13,378 bases of DNA. Source: Actinomycetota bacterium (lineage in GTDB: Bacteria > Actinomycetota > Actinomycetes > S36-B12). Under the pieces are notes generated by a model. The model did no database searches. It saw nothing but the letters and a program-made list of their open reading frames with translations, and was not told the origin of the DNA. The stretch lies in the NCBI GenBank assembly GCA_026392575.1, contig JAPLBU010000322.1, positions 1-13,378 of the forward strand. The letters are read 5' to 3'. Made by a program: the position numbers and the translations under genes. Numbering within the stretch: position 1 is the first letter of the stretch; every line of letters starts with the position of its first letter. Shown piece after piece: positions 1 through 8,059 of this stretch.

Positions 1-12
1 CGACGGGGTGAA

Positions 13-18
13 TAGACT
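13..18 (+). promoter_or_regulatory. -10 hexamer for leaderless def transcript
   Basis: TAGACT matches the actinobacterial TANNNT -10 motif and ends 6 bases before the def ATG at 25. Transcription would start at or next to the A of the ATG, giving a leaderless mRNA. No Shine-Dalgarno-like sequence lies between them, which fits. The -35 region is outside the window. The same spacing recurs at hisE and the SseB gene here. Confidence 0.55.
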
Positions 19-24
19 GCGGCC

Positions 25-570
25 ATGGCAGTCAAGCCCATCCGGCTCTTCGGTGACCCGGTCCTCCGCACGCCTGCGGCACCGGTGGAGACTTTCGACA
101 AGGAGCTGCGCAGGCTCGTCAAGGACCTCACCGACACCATGATGGACGCGCCGGGTGCCGGGCTCGCTGCCCCGCAGATCGGTGTTTCGCTCCGCGTCTT
201 CACCTACTGGGTCGACGACGAGCCGGGCCACCTCATCAACCCGAACCTCGCCCTCTCCGAGGATCTGGTGACCGGTGATGAGGGCTGCCTGTCGCTGCCG
301 GACCTGGCCTTCGACACCCCTCGGTCACGCAGCGTCATCGCCACGGGCATGAACATGCATGGCGAGCCCGTTGTCATCGAGGGCAGCGATCTACTGTCGC
401 GGGCCGTCCAGCATGAGACCGATCACCTCGACGGCATCCTGTTCATCGACCGCCTGGACCCCGAGCTCCGCAAGGAGGCGATGCGCCAGATCCGCGAGGC
501 CGAGTGGTTCGGCGAGGCACCGGCCACCGTCCACGTGAGCCCGCACTCGATCTCATCGCGCTGGCTCTGA
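25..570 (+). CDS. def: Peptide deformylase
   Basis: Peptide deformylase removes the N-formyl group from nascent proteins as they leave the ribosome, a metal-dependent hydrolysis. All three family motifs are present: G44-AGLAAPQ-51 (GxGxAAxQ), EGCLS at 86-90 with metal ligand Cys88, and HETDH at 130-134 with two His ligands and catalytic Glu131. At 181 residues it has the usual length. The ATG at 25 gives the typical N-terminus beginning MAVKPIRLFGDPVL and follows a leaderless-type -10. fmt, which supplies the formylated initiator tRNA, begins one base after the stop, so the genes for adding and removing the formyl group are co-transcribed. Nothing appears truncated. Confidence 0.97.
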   Translation: MAVKPIRLFGDPVLRTPAAPVETFDKELRRLVKDLTDTMMDAPGAGLAAPQIGVSLRVFTYWVDDEPGHLINPNLALSEDLVTGDEGCLSLPDLAFDTPRSRSVIATGMNMHGEPVVIEGSDLLSRAVQHETDHLDGILFIDRLDPELRKEAMRQIREAEWFGEAPATVHVSPHSISSRWL

Positions 571-571
571 C

Positions 572-1495
572 ATGCGGCTCGTCTTCGCCGGCACCCCCGG
601 CGTTGCCGCCGTCGCTCTGGCCGACCTGCTCGAATCGAACCACGACGTCGTCGCGGTCATCACGCGTCCGGACGCAGCAGCCGGCCGCGGTCGCGGTGTG
701 ACGGCGTCCCCGGTTGCGGAACTGGCCCGGCAGTCGGGCGTCGAGGTCCTCCAGCCCACGTCGCTGCGCGAGCCCGACGTCCTCGGCCGTCTGGCGGAAC
801 TCGCGCCCGACTGCGCGCCCGTTGTCGCCTACGGCGGCCTCGTTCCGACATCCGCGCTGACGATTCCCCGGCACGGCTGGGTGAACCTGCATTTCTCACT
901 GCTCCCCGCCTGGCGCGGCGCGGCACCTGTCCAGCACGCGATCTGGCGTGGCGACGACATCACCGGTGCCACCACCTTCGCGCTGGAGGAGGGCCTCGAC
1001 ACGGGGCCGATCTACGGGATCGTGACGGAGACGATCATGCCGACGGACACATCGGGCGACCTCCTCGACCGGCTCGCCCGTACCGGGTCCGGGCTCCTGC
1101 TCGCCACCCTCGATGCCATCGAGGCGGGCACCGCCCACGCAGTGACGCAGGTGGGCGAGGTGTCCCTTGCGCCGAAGCTCACTGTGGCCGAGGCCGGGGT
1201 GCGCTGGGATGTGCCCGCCTTCGCTGCTGACCGACAGATTCGTGCGTGCACACCGGCACCTGGTGCCTGGTCGAGGTGTCGCGATGAGCGCATCGGCATC
1301 GGGCCCGTGACGATTGCCGCGGATGCAGAGCCGATCGAACCAGGTCGACTGGTCATCGGCAAGCGCGACATTCTCGTCGGCACTGCGACCGCGCCGGTGC
1401 GACTCGGGGTCGTCCGGCCGGCTGGGAAGCGCGAGATGCCGGCCGCCGACTGGGCTCGCGGCGCCCGACTCACAGACGAGGACCGGCTCACATGA
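572..1495 (+). CDS. fmt: Methionyl-tRNA formyltransferase
   Basis: Fmt transfers a formyl group from 10-formyl-tetrahydrofolate to Met-tRNAfMet before translation initiation. The 307-residue protein has the full family layout: a Rossmann-type N-terminal domain starting MRLVFAGTP, the folate/catalytic segment VNLHFSLLPAWRGAAPVQ around 104-121, and GLDTG at 141-145. Asn105, His107 and Asp143 correspond to the E. coli catalytic residues Asn106, His108 and Asp144. The C-terminal tRNA-binding OB-like domain contains the conserved CTPAPGAW stretch. The ATG lies one base after the def stop. Its own stop overlaps the rsmB start (ATGA), implying translational coupling. The usual acidic residue after GTP near residue 10 is Gly here; it is not a catalytic position. 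Confidence 0.96.
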   Translation: MRLVFAGTPGVAAVALADLLESNHDVVAVITRPDAAAGRGRGVTASPVAELARQSGVEVLQPTSLREPDVLGRLAELAPDCAPVVAYGGLVPTSALTIPRHGWVNLHFSLLPAWRGAAPVQHAIWRGDDITGATTFALEEGLDTGPIYGIVTETIMPTDTSGDLLDRLARTGSGLLLATLDAIEAGTAHAVTQVGEVSLAPKLTVAEAGVRWDVPAFAADRQIRACTPAPGAWSRCRDERIGIGPVTIAADAEPIEPGRLVIGKRDILVGTATAPVRLGVVRPAGKREMPAADWARGARLTDEDRLT

Positions 1496-2847
1496 CCGAC
1501 AAGCCACGCGAGGCCGCGCTCGAGTTGCTGCGGGCCGTCCGCGAGGACGATGCCTATGCCAACCTCGTCCTGCCACAGCTGCTCCACGGGTACGGGCTCA
1601 GTGGCCGCGATGCGGCCTTCGCGACCGAGCTCGCCTACGGCACGCTGCGCGGGCTGGGCTGGTACGACGCGATCCTGGCCTCCTGCGTCACCCGACCATG
1701 GCAGAAGGTCGAGCCGGCCCTGCAGGATGTGCTTCGGCTGGGCGCGCATCAGGTCCTCGCGATGCGGGTGCCCGACCACGCGGCCGTGGACTCCTCGTGC
1801 GAATTGGCCCGGGGCCTGCTTCCGCGCTCGGGCGCCGACGCGCGCGCAGGGTTCGTGAACGCTGTGCTGCGCAAGGTCGCGAAGCACGACGCCGACGGCT
1901 GGGCGTTGCAGCTGCAGGGCGAGCGGGGCGACGACGATGTCGAGTGGCTCGGCACGCGGTGGTCGCATCCCCCGTGGATCGTCCGTGCCCTGCGTGACGC
2001 TCTCGGCGCACGTCGCAGCGAGTTGGCTGATGTGCTCGTCGCCGACAACGTCCCCGCACGGCCGTCGCTGGTTGCGCGACCCGGCCGGCTGCCCATCGAG
2101 GACCTGCTCGCCCTTCCTGAGGTGGAGCCGGGGCGCTGGTCTCCGCTCGCGGCGACGCTTGTCGAGGGCACGCCGGATTCCCTGGCGTGTGTGCGCGACG
2201 GTCGCGCCGGTGTGCAGGACGAGGGCAGTCAGCTTGTTGCCCTAGCCCTGGCGCGGGCCCAGGTCGACGGAGACACCGGCCGGTGGCTCGACATGTGTGC
2301 AGGCCCGGGGGGCAAGGCGGCTCTGCTCGACGGGCTGGTACGCGATGTCGGCGGCCAGCTCGTGGCTGTCGAGCAGCACCAGCATCGCGCCGACCTCGTT
2401 CAGCAGTCGCTGGCGCCGGATTCCCCAGCGCGCGTGATCACCGGTGACTCGCGATATGCGCCCTGGGGTGACGAGCTCTTCGACCGCGTCCTCCTGGATG
2501 CGCCCTGCACGGGACTCGGTGCCCTACGGCGGCGCCCGGAGTCGCGTTGGCGCCGGACCACCGCCGATCTCGCGGCCCTCGGCTCGCTGCAGCGGGATCT
2601 GCTGCGCAGCGCGGTCGAGGCCGCCCGTCCGGGTGGGGTCATCGCCTATGCCACGTGCTCGCCACACCTGGCCGAGACAGAGTTCGTCATCTCCGACGTG
2701 CTCAAGGGCCGGTCGGATGTGGTTCTCGAGGATGCCCGTCTGCTACTTACTGAGGTACCGGACTGCGGCGACGGACCTACGGTTCAGCTGTGGCCACACC
2801 GCCATGGCACCGACGCAATGTTCCTCGCGGTGCTGCGCAAGTCCTGA
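1492..2847 (+). CDS. rsmB: 16S rRNA (cytosine-967-C5)-methyltransferase RsmB
   Basis: RsmB (Sun/Fmu) methylates C967 of 16S rRNA (E. coli numbering) using S-adenosylmethionine. The 451 residues comprise a NusB-like RNA-binding N-terminal domain (about 5-140, including the AFATELAYGTLRG stretch) and a C-terminal Rossmann methyltransferase domain. The SAM-binding motif CAGPGGKA lies near 268-276. The two cysteines typical of RNA m5C methyltransferases are present: DAPCTGLG near 335-342 (release Cys) and YATCSPH near 386-392 (nucleophile side). The ATG overlaps the fmt stop, fitting the common fmt-rsmB pair. The protein looks complete, ending in the usual GTDAMFLAVLRKS tail. A 23-nt gap to rpe follows. 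Confidence 0.95.
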   Translation: MTDKPREAALELLRAVREDDAYANLVLPQLLHGYGLSGRDAAFATELAYGTLRGLGWYDAILASCVTRPWQKVEPALQDVLRLGAHQVLAMRVPDHAAVDSSCELARGLLPRSGADARAGFVNAVLRKVAKHDADGWALQLQGERGDDDVEWLGTRWSHPPWIVRALRDALGARRSELADVLVADNVPARPSLVARPGRLPIEDLLALPEVEPGRWSPLAATLVEGTPDSLACVRDGRAGVQDEGSQLVALALARAQVDGDTGRWLDMCAGPGGKAALLDGLVRDVGGQLVAVEQHQHRADLVQQSLAPDSPARVITGDSRYAPWGDELFDRVLLDAPCTGLGALRRRPESRWRRTTADLAALGSLQRDLLRSAVEAARPGGVIAYATCSPHLAETEFVISDVLKGRSDVVLEDARLLLTEVPDCGDGPTVQLWPHRHGTDAMFLAVLRKS

Positions 2848-2857
2848 CTTCCGGCAA

Positions 2858-2863
2858 TAGGGT
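2858..2863 (+). promoter_or_regulatory. Possible -10 hexamer for leaderless rpe transcript
   Basis: TAGGGT matches TANNNT and is followed by 7 bases and GTG at 2871. This lies in the 23-nt gap after rsmB and could give an internal, leaderless transcript for rpe and the rib genes in addition to readthrough from def. No good -35 was seen, which is common in these genomes but leaves the call tentative. Confidence 0.4.
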
Positions 2864-2870
2864 GAACATC

Positions 2871-3539
2871 GTGGGTATGCAGATCTCTCCAAGCGTCCTG
2901 AACTCCGACCTGTCGAATCTGGCGGCCGAGGTCCGGCGCGTGCAGGGGTCCGCCGACTGGATCCACCTCGATGTCATGGACAACCACTTCGTACCCAACC
3001 TGACGTTCGGCCTGCCGGTCATTGAGAGCCTGCTCAAGCACATCGACGTTCCGGCCGACTGCCACCTGATGATCGCCGACCCGGACCGCTGGGCACCGGG
3101 CTTTGCGGAGGCAGGTGCGGGCAGCGTTACCTTCCACGTCGAGGCCGCGCACAAGCCGCGGATGGTGGCCAAGGACATCCGGGCGGCCGGGGCTCGCGCG
3201 GGTGTCGCGGTGAAGCCGGGGACGCCGATCTCGCAGGTGTCCGACCTGCTGCCCGTGATCGACATGATCCTGGTCATGACGGTCGAGCCGGGCTTCGGCG
3301 GCCAGTCGTTCATGGCGGAGATGCTGCCCAAGATCCGCGAGGCCCGCAGACTCATCGACGGATCCGACGTTGATGTGTGGATCCAGGTCGATGGCGGGAT
3401 CGGGCCCGACACCATCGAGCAGTGCGCGGCCGCGGGAGCCGACGTCTTCGTCGCCGGATCCGCTGTCTACCGGGCTGCCGACCCGGCCGTGATCGTCGAG
3501 CAGTTGCGCGCGAGCGCCGAGAACGCGGCGCGTCCGTGA
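2871..3539 (+). CDS. rpe: Ribulose-phosphate 3-epimerase
   Basis: Rpe interconverts ribulose 5-phosphate and xylulose 5-phosphate in the pentose phosphate pathway; ribulose 5-phosphate is also the substrate of the DHBP synthase encoded two genes on. It is a single-domain TIM barrel of about 222 residues. Numbering from the GTG at 2871, Ser8 sits in the ISPSVL opening, His32 and Asp34 are in IHLDVMDNHF, His65 is in CHLMI, Asp174 is in VDGGI (metal and catalytic positions), and MTVEPGFGGQSF at 136-147 is the family signature. GTG 2871 is preferred because it sits 7 bases after a TAGGGT -10. ATG 2877 would remove two residues, GTG 2862 add three; a longer frame back to 2790 runs inside rsmB and is not real. 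The stop overlaps ribD (GTGA). Confidence 0.95.
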   Translation: MGMQISPSVLNSDLSNLAAEVRRVQGSADWIHLDVMDNHFVPNLTFGLPVIESLLKHIDVPADCHLMIADPDRWAPGFAEAGAGSVTFHVEAAHKPRMVAKDIRAAGARAGVAVKPGTPISQVSDLLPVIDMILVMTVEPGFGGQSFMAEMLPKIREARRLIDGSDVDVWIQVDGGIGPDTIEQCAAAGADVFVAGSAVYRAADPAVIVEQLRASAENAARP

Positions 3540-4558
3540 TCGAACCCGGCACGTGGTCCGCTGCCATGGGCGAGGCCATCGAGCTGGCGCAGTCGCCCGA
3601 TGCACCGCATGGCGAGAACCCGCGCGTCGGATGCGTCATCCTCGACACCACCGGCGCTGTCGTGGGTCGCGGTTACCACCGCGGAGCCGGTACCCCGCAT
3701 GCTGAGGTGATGGCCCTGCGCGACGCGGGGGAGCGGGCACGCGGCGCTACGGCGGTCGTAACACTCGAACCGTGCTCACACACCGGGCGCACGGGTCCGT
3801 GCACCGAGGCGCTGCTGGCCGCGGGTGTCGCGCGGGTGGTGTTCGCGCAGGTCGATCCGACATCGCAGGCGGGCGGGGGGGCCGAGCTACTGCGGGCAGC
3901 GGGCGTCGACGTGATCGGCGGCGTGCGGTCCGACGATGCCGCCACGATCAACACGGCGTGGACCTTCGCGGTTCGCACCGGCCGTCCGATGGTGACCTGG
4001 AAGTCGGCCGTCTCGCTGGATGGCCGGGTTGCCGGTGCGGACGGTGGGCCAACGCCCCTGACGGGCGCAGCGGCGCGAGCGCAGGTGCACCAGCTGCGCG
4101 CCGACGTTGATGCGATCGTCGTCGGGACAGGCACGGTCCTGATCGACGACCCGGCGCTCACCGTCCGGATGGCGGGGCACGTAGGCACTGCGGCGCCGCT
4201 TCGGGTGGTCGTGGGGTCGCGGCCCATCCCAGCGGATGCACGCGTGCTCGATGACTCTGCTCCGACCCTCGTCATCGACGAGCCGGATCCGTCTGTCCTG
4301 CTCACCGGCCTCTATTCGCGGGGGATCCGGCATGTCCTGCTCGAAGGTGGCCCCACCCTGGCGGCGGCGTTCCTCGCGGCACGCGTCATCGACCGCATCG
4401 AGTGGTACATCGCGCCCGTGCTGCTCGGGGCCGGGCCGGTGGCGCTGCCGGGCATGGGCAGCGACCCACAGGCAGGAGTCGACGTCATCGACGTGAGCGT
4501 CGTCGGAGAGGATGTACGCATCGTCGGATCCGTCCGATACGAGGGTTCGGAGGCGTAG
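3536..4558 (+). CDS. ribD: Bifunctional riboflavin biosynthesis protein RibD (deaminase/reductase)
   Basis: RibD carries out two consecutive steps of riboflavin synthesis: deamination of the pyrimidine from GTP cyclohydrolase II, then NADPH-dependent reduction of its ribose side chain. The N-terminal deaminase (about 1-145) has the zinc site HAE at 55-57 and EPCSHTGRTGPC with Cys80 and Cys89. The C-terminal reductase (about 150-340) has the WKSAVSLDGR opening, a VGTGTVLIDDPALTVR stretch and LLEGGPTLAAAFL. The 340-residue length is normal. GTG 3536 is chosen because it overlaps the rpe stop and gives the usual short N-terminus; the upstream open frame lies within rpe. The segment after the deaminase, DPTSQAGGGAELL, varies from the common DPNP form without breaking known catalytic residues. 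No FMN riboswitch is possible here, as there is no intergenic space. Confidence 0.94.
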   Translation: MIEPGTWSAAMGEAIELAQSPDAPHGENPRVGCVILDTTGAVVGRGYHRGAGTPHAEVMALRDAGERARGATAVVTLEPCSHTGRTGPCTEALLAAGVARVVFAQVDPTSQAGGGAELLRAAGVDVIGGVRSDDAATINTAWTFAVRTGRPMVTWKSAVSLDGRVAGADGGPTPLTGAAARAQVHQLRADVDAIVVGTGTVLIDDPALTVRMAGHVGTAAPLRVVVGSRPIPADARVLDDSAPTLVIDEPDPSVLLTGLYSRGIRHVLLEGGPTLAAAFLAARVIDRIEWYIAPVLLGAGPVALPGMGSDPQAGVDVIDVSVVGEDVRIVGSVRYEGSEA

Positions 4559-5155
4559 GTGTTCACCGGGATAGTCGAAGAGCGGGGATCGGTCATGTCG
4601 ATCGCCGATCTCGGCGACGCCGCGCGGATCGCCATTCGCGGCCCGCTGGTGACATCCGATGCTGCGCTCGGCGACTCGATCGCCGTCAATGGCGTGTGCC
4701 TCACCGTGGTCGACATGGCTGACGGTGCCTTCTCCGCTGATGTGATGCAGGAGACGCTCCGACGCAGTTCACTGGGGCGACTCGTCGTCGATGCTCCGGT
4801 CAATCTCGAGCGCGCAGCACGGGTTGACTCCCGGCTGGGTGGGCATATCGTGCAGGGCCACGTCGACGGCGTGGCCACGGTGCGCGACATCACCCCCACC
4901 GACAACTGGACGACGGTCACGTTCGCACTGCCAGCGGAACTCGCTCGATACATCGTCGAGAAGGGGTCGATCACGGTCGACGGCGTATCGTTGACCGTCG
5001 TCGCGGTCGACAACGCATCGTTTACGGTCTCGCTGATCCCGACCACACTCGCCCACACGACCCTGGGCACGTGCCGGCCTGGCGACATCGTGAATATCGA
5101 GGTCGACGTGATCGCGAAGTACGTGGAGCGGCTGATGGAGGGGAGGCTGACGTGA
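4559..5155 (+). CDS. ribE: Riboflavin synthase, alpha chain
   Basis: This enzyme dismutates two molecules of 6,7-dimethyl-8-ribityllumazine into riboflavin and the RibH/RibD-pathway pyrimidine, the last step of the pathway. The 198-residue protein shows the internal duplication of two lumazine-binding domains: about 1-97 (starts MFTGIVEE; GDSIAVNGVCLTV with Cys47; VNLERA) and about 98-190 (GGHIVQGHVDG at 94-104; KGSITVDGVSLTV; IEVDVIAKYVERL). GTG 4559 is immediately adjacent to the ribD TAG and is fixed by the invariant FTGIVEE start. Its stop overlaps the ribBA start (GTGA). It is sometimes called ribC in other organisms. Confidence 0.96.
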   Translation: MFTGIVEERGSVMSIADLGDAARIAIRGPLVTSDAALGDSIAVNGVCLTVVDMADGAFSADVMQETLRRSSLGRLVVDAPVNLERAARVDSRLGGHIVQGHVDGVATVRDITPTDNWTTVTFALPAELARYIVEKGSITVDGVSLTVVAVDNASFTVSLIPTTLAHTTLGTCRPGDIVNIEVDVIAKYVERLMEGRLT

Positions 5156-6455
5156 TTCCGGCCGACGAACTGTTCGAGAGCGAGGCCGCGCAGGCGACCC
5201 CGCCCGGCGCTGCACCCGTCACGCCTGCGCGCCAGGCCACATCAACGAGCACCGATGGCGTGCACCTTGACTCGGTCGAGGCCGCGATCGAGGCGCTGGT
5301 CGCCGGTCGCGCGCTCGTGGTTGTTGACGACGAGGATCGTGAGAATGAGGGTGACCTCATCTTCGCGGCCAGTGCCGCGACAGCCGAACTGGTCGGCTTC
5401 ATGATCCGCCACACGTCGGGGTACATCTGCGTGGGGATGAGCGGCCACGATCTCGATCGGCTCGGGCTGCCGCCGATGACGGCTGTGAACGAGGACCGCA
5501 AGGGCACGGCATACGCGGTGTCCGTCGACGCCCGCGATGTCGAGTCCACGGGCATCTCCGCACTCGATCGCGCGCGCACGATCAAGGTCCTGTCCGACTC
5601 GGCCACCGAGCCATGGGAGCTCACCCGTCCGGGGCATGTCATGCCGCTTCGTGCTGTGCCCGGTGGTGTTCTTCGCCGAGCCGGCCATACCGAGGCGGCA
5701 GTCGATCTGGCCCGCATGGCCGGCCTGTCGGCCGCCGGTGCCCTGTGCGAGCTGGTCAACGACGACGGCACCATGATGCGGGCGCCACAGTGCCGGGCGT
5801 TCGCTGACGAGCATGGGCTCATCATGATCTCGATCGCTGATCTGATCCGCTTTCGCCGCCGCACCGAGAGTCTCGTCGAGCGGGTGGCGAAGACGAAACT
5901 GCCGACCGAGTTCGGCGAGTTCACGGCGTACGGCTACCGGAGCGACAGCGATGACTCCGAGCACACGACGGCGAGGACATCCTCGTCCGCGTTCACTCCG
6001 AGTGCCTCACGGGCGACGTCTTCGGATCCTTCCGCTGCGACTGTGGCCCGCAACTGCATGCATCGCTGCGTCGCGTGGCAGCCGAGGGCCGCGGAGTCGT
6101 CCTGTACGTCAAGGGACACGAGGGCCGTGGCATCGGGCTGCTCCACAAGCTGCGCGCCTACACGCTGCAGGACGATGGTCGCGACACTGTCGATGCCAAC
6201 CTCGAGCTGGGGCTGCCGGCTGATGCTCGTGACTACGGCGTCGGTGCGCAGATCCTCGCTGACATCGGCATCCACAGCATGCGACTGCTGACGAACAACC
6301 CAGCAAAGCGGGCGGGGCTCGAGGGTTACGGGCTCACGATCGTCGAGCGTGTTCCGCTCGAAATCCACCCGAACGAGCACAACGCCGTCTATCTGCAGAC
6401 CAAGGTCGACCGGATGGGTCATCTGCAGGGAGTCGATCCCGAGGTGGGTGCATGA
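5152..6455 (+). pseudogene. ribBA: RibBA (DHBP synthase / GTP cyclohydrolase II), interrupted by an internal frameshift
   Basis: RibBA normally supplies both starting branches of riboflavin synthesis: 3,4-dihydroxy-2-butanone 4-phosphate from ribulose 5-phosphate, and the pyrimidine from GTP. The DHBP synthase half is intact from GTG 5152 (overlapping the ribE stop), with DDEDRENEGDL at 59-69, STGISALDRARTI and RRAGHTEAAVDL. The GTP cyclohydrolase II half begins normally (TEFGEFTAYGYRSDSDDSEH, residues 252-271) and then loses frame at 5964-5967. Frame 1 continues as non-homologous sequence to a stop at 6291. Frame 3 resumes at 5967 with DGEDILVRVHSECLTGDVFG, the zinc cysteines of CLTG...CDCG, KGHEGRGIGLL and LTNNPAKRAGLEGYGL, to TGA 6453-6455. 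About 8-9 residues of the strand after EH (family form H-V/I-ALV-G) are missing, so this looks like a deletion with length 1 modulo 3. Frame 3 has a stop at 5952 and no ATG or GTG before 6075, so the second half lacks a proper start. ribH overlaps the end (ATGA). Confidence 0.88.
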
Positions 6456-6937
6456 GCGGCGCGGGAGGACCCACGATCGGCGTCAACGGCGAAGGCGTGC
6501 GCGTTGCGATCGTCGCTGCCTCCTGGCATGAGGTCGTCATGGACGGGCTGATCGCCGGTGCTGCGCGGGCCTGCCATGAGGCGAATGCCGAGGCGACCCT
6601 CATTCGCGTGGCCGGTTCGTTCGAGTTGCCCGTCGTGGCGCAGGCCTGCGCCGAGTCACCCCACTATGACGCGGTCGTCTGCCTGGGAGTGATCATCCGT
6701 GGTGGCACGCCGCACTTCGAGTTCGTCTCGAAGGCCACCACTGATGGGCTGACCCGCGTTGCCCTCGATACCCGCACGCCCATCGGCTTCGGCGTGCTGA
6801 CCTGCGACGACGAGGCCCAGGCCCTGGACCGGGCCGGGCTGCCGGAGTCGAGCGAGGACAAGGGCGCGGAGGCCTCCCTGGCGGCGATCATGACCGCCAT
6901 CACCCTGCGTGACCTGCGCAACGAGGCTCGCCAATAG
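6452..6937 (+). CDS. ribH: 6,7-dimethyl-8-ribityllumazine synthase
   Basis: RibH condenses the RibD-derived pyrimidine with DHBP to make lumazine, the substrate of riboflavin synthase; the family forms pentamers or 60-mer capsids. The 161-residue protein has VAIVAASWHEVVMDGL near 18-33, the GSFELP substrate loop at 55-60, VIIRGGTPHFEFV with the proposed acid/base His88, and GFGVLTCDDEAQALDRAG including Arg127 for phosphate binding. Length is typical. The ATG at 6452 overlaps the ribBA stop. The TAG stop codon (6935-6937) is also the first half of the -10 hexamer proposed for hisE. Confidence 0.96.
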   Translation: MSGAGGPTIGVNGEGVRVAIVAASWHEVVMDGLIAGAARACHEANAEATLIRVAGSFELPVVAQACAESPHYDAVVCLGVIIRGGTPHFEFVSKATTDGLTRVALDTRTPIGFGVLTCDDEAQALDRAGLPESSEDKGAEASLAAIMTAITLRDLRNEARQ

Positions 6938-6940
6938 GCT
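6935..6940 (+). promoter_or_regulatory. -10 hexamer for leaderless hisE-hisG transcript
   Basis: TAGGCT is followed by exactly 6 bases and the GTG of hisE at 6947, the same geometry as at def. The first three bases are the ribH stop codon. No Shine-Dalgarno sequence precedes the GTG. This suggests that hisE-hisG can be transcribed separately from the rib genes. Confidence 0.55.
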
Positions 6941-6946
6941 GATGCC

Positions 6947-7210
6947 GTGAAGACATTTGACGAGCTGTATGCCGAACTGCTGCGCAAGACCACCTACCGC
7001 GACGAGGACTCGGGCACCGTCCGTCTGGTCGACTCGGGCGTCCACGAGATCGGCAAGAAGGTCGTCGAGGAGGCCGCCGAGGTGTGGATGGCCGCCGAGC
7101 ATGAGGGCAAGGACCGGGCGGCCGAGGAGATCTCCCAGCTGCTGTACCACATTCAGTGCCTGATGCTGGCCAGCAAGGTCAGCCTCGAAGACGTCTACCG
7201 CAGGCTCTGA
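6947..7210 (+). CDS. hisE: Phosphoribosyl-ATP pyrophosphohydrolase
   Basis: HisE hydrolyses phosphoribosyl-ATP to phosphoribosyl-AMP, the second step of histidine synthesis. This is the short stand-alone actinobacterial form of 87 residues with a MazG-like all-alpha fold. The metal-binding helix GKKVVEEAAEVW (36-48) carries the ExxE pattern, and AEEISQLLYHIQ (59-70) is the second acidic helix. The GTG start is supported by the -10 six bases upstream and by the family N-terminus KTFDELYAEL. hisG starts three bases after the stop, so steps 2 and 1 of the pathway are encoded together. Confidence 0.95.
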   Translation: MKTFDELYAELLRKTTYRDEDSGTVRLVDSGVHEIGKKVVEEAAEVWMAAEHEGKDRAAEEISQLLYHIQCLMLASKVSLEDVYRRL

Positions 7211-7213
7211 CCA

Positions 7214-8059
7214 ATGCTGCGCGTCGCCGTACCCAACAAGGGCCAACTGGCCGAGCCCGCGCGAAGCATGCTGACCGAGGCCGGCTATCTGCGCTCGGCG
7301 AGCACGCGCGAACTCGTCGTCCACGATCCGGAGAACGACGTCGAGTTCTTCTTCCTGCGTCCCCGCGATATCGCGATCTACGTGGGCGAGGGCACGCTCG
7401 ACCTCGGAATCACCGGGCGCGACATGCTGCTCGACAGCGCCGCCCAGGCCGACGAGATCCTGCCGCTCGGGTTCGCCCCGTCGTCCTTCCGGCTTGCTGC
7501 CCCAATCGGCATGGCCAAGCAACCGGCTGACCTCGCCGGCCTGACGATCGCAACCTCCTATGCCGGCGTCCTCGAGGCGTATCTGGCCCGCGAGGGCATC
7601 GAGGCCCGAGTGATCGAGCTCGACGGTGCAGTGGAGAACGCAGTCGCCCTTGGCGTGGCCGATGCCGTCGCAGATGTCGTCGCTACGGGGACGACCCTGC
7701 GCAAGGCGGGTCTCGAACTCGTCGGCGAGCCCATCCTCACCTCGGAGGCGCTCGTGATCCGGCGTTCCGGTGCTCCGCAGATCCCGGCGGTCGAGACCTT
7801 CGTACGCCGTTTGCACGGCGTGATGGTCGCCCGCTCGTACGTCCTCGTCGACTACGACATCCTCACCGAGAAGATCGAGCAGGCCTGCGCGATGACGCCG
7901 GGCATCGAGTCACCGACCGTCTCGTCGCTGCACGATCCGCTGTGGTCCGCAGTTCGTGCGATGGTCCCTTCAGCCGATGTGCACGGTGTGATGGACGAGC
8001 TGTACGACCTCGGTGCGCGCGGCATCCTGGTCACGGATATCCACGCCTGCCGCCTGTAG
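7214..8059 (+). CDS. hisG: ATP phosphoribosyltransferase (long form)
   Basis: HisG joins ATP and PRPP in the committed, histidine-inhibited step of histidine synthesis. The 281-residue protein is the long, self-sufficient form. Two periplasmic-binding-like catalytic domains (about 1-205) contain VPNKGQLAEPA at 6-16 and the PRPP-binding loop ADAVADVVATGTTLRKAG at 149-166. A C-terminal ACT-like regulatory domain (about 206-281) ends GARGILVTDIHACRL. The presence of that domain means no HisZ partner is needed and feedback inhibition is expected. ATG 7214 follows hisE by three bases. The gene converges on the MFS gene, with 18 bases between stop codons. Confidence 0.96.
   Translation: MLRVAVPNKGQLAEPARSMLTEAGYLRSASTRELVVHDPENDVEFFFLRPRDIAIYVGEGTLDLGITGRDMLLDSAAQADEILPLGFAPSSFRLAAPIGMAKQPADLAGLTIATSYAGVLEAYLAREGIEARVIELDGAVENAVALGVADAVADVVATGTTLRKAGLELVGEPILTSEALVIRRSGAPQIPAVETFVRRLHGVMVARSYVLVDYDILTEKIEQACAMTPGIESPTVSSLHDPLWSAVRAMVPSADVHGVMDELYDLGARGILVTDIHACRL

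Noticed and set aside
1012..1968. Several long antisense open frames over fmt, rsmB, hisG and infC
   Set aside because: They are typical GC-rich shadow frames: Arg/Pro/Ala-rich, with no recognisable domain, opposite confidently assigned genes.
2790..2870. Longer N-terminus for rpe
   Set aside because: It overlaps the conserved end of rsmB, and Rpe proteins begin close to the ISPS motif.
2848..5160. FMN riboswitch controlling the rib genes
   Set aside because: All rib genes overlap or abut their upstream neighbour, and the 23-base gap before rpe is far too short for the aptamer.
5964..5967. Programmed ribosomal frameshift in ribBA
   Set aside because: No slippery heptamer or stimulatory structure was seen, and a simple shift would not restore the 8-9 conserved residues that are missing.
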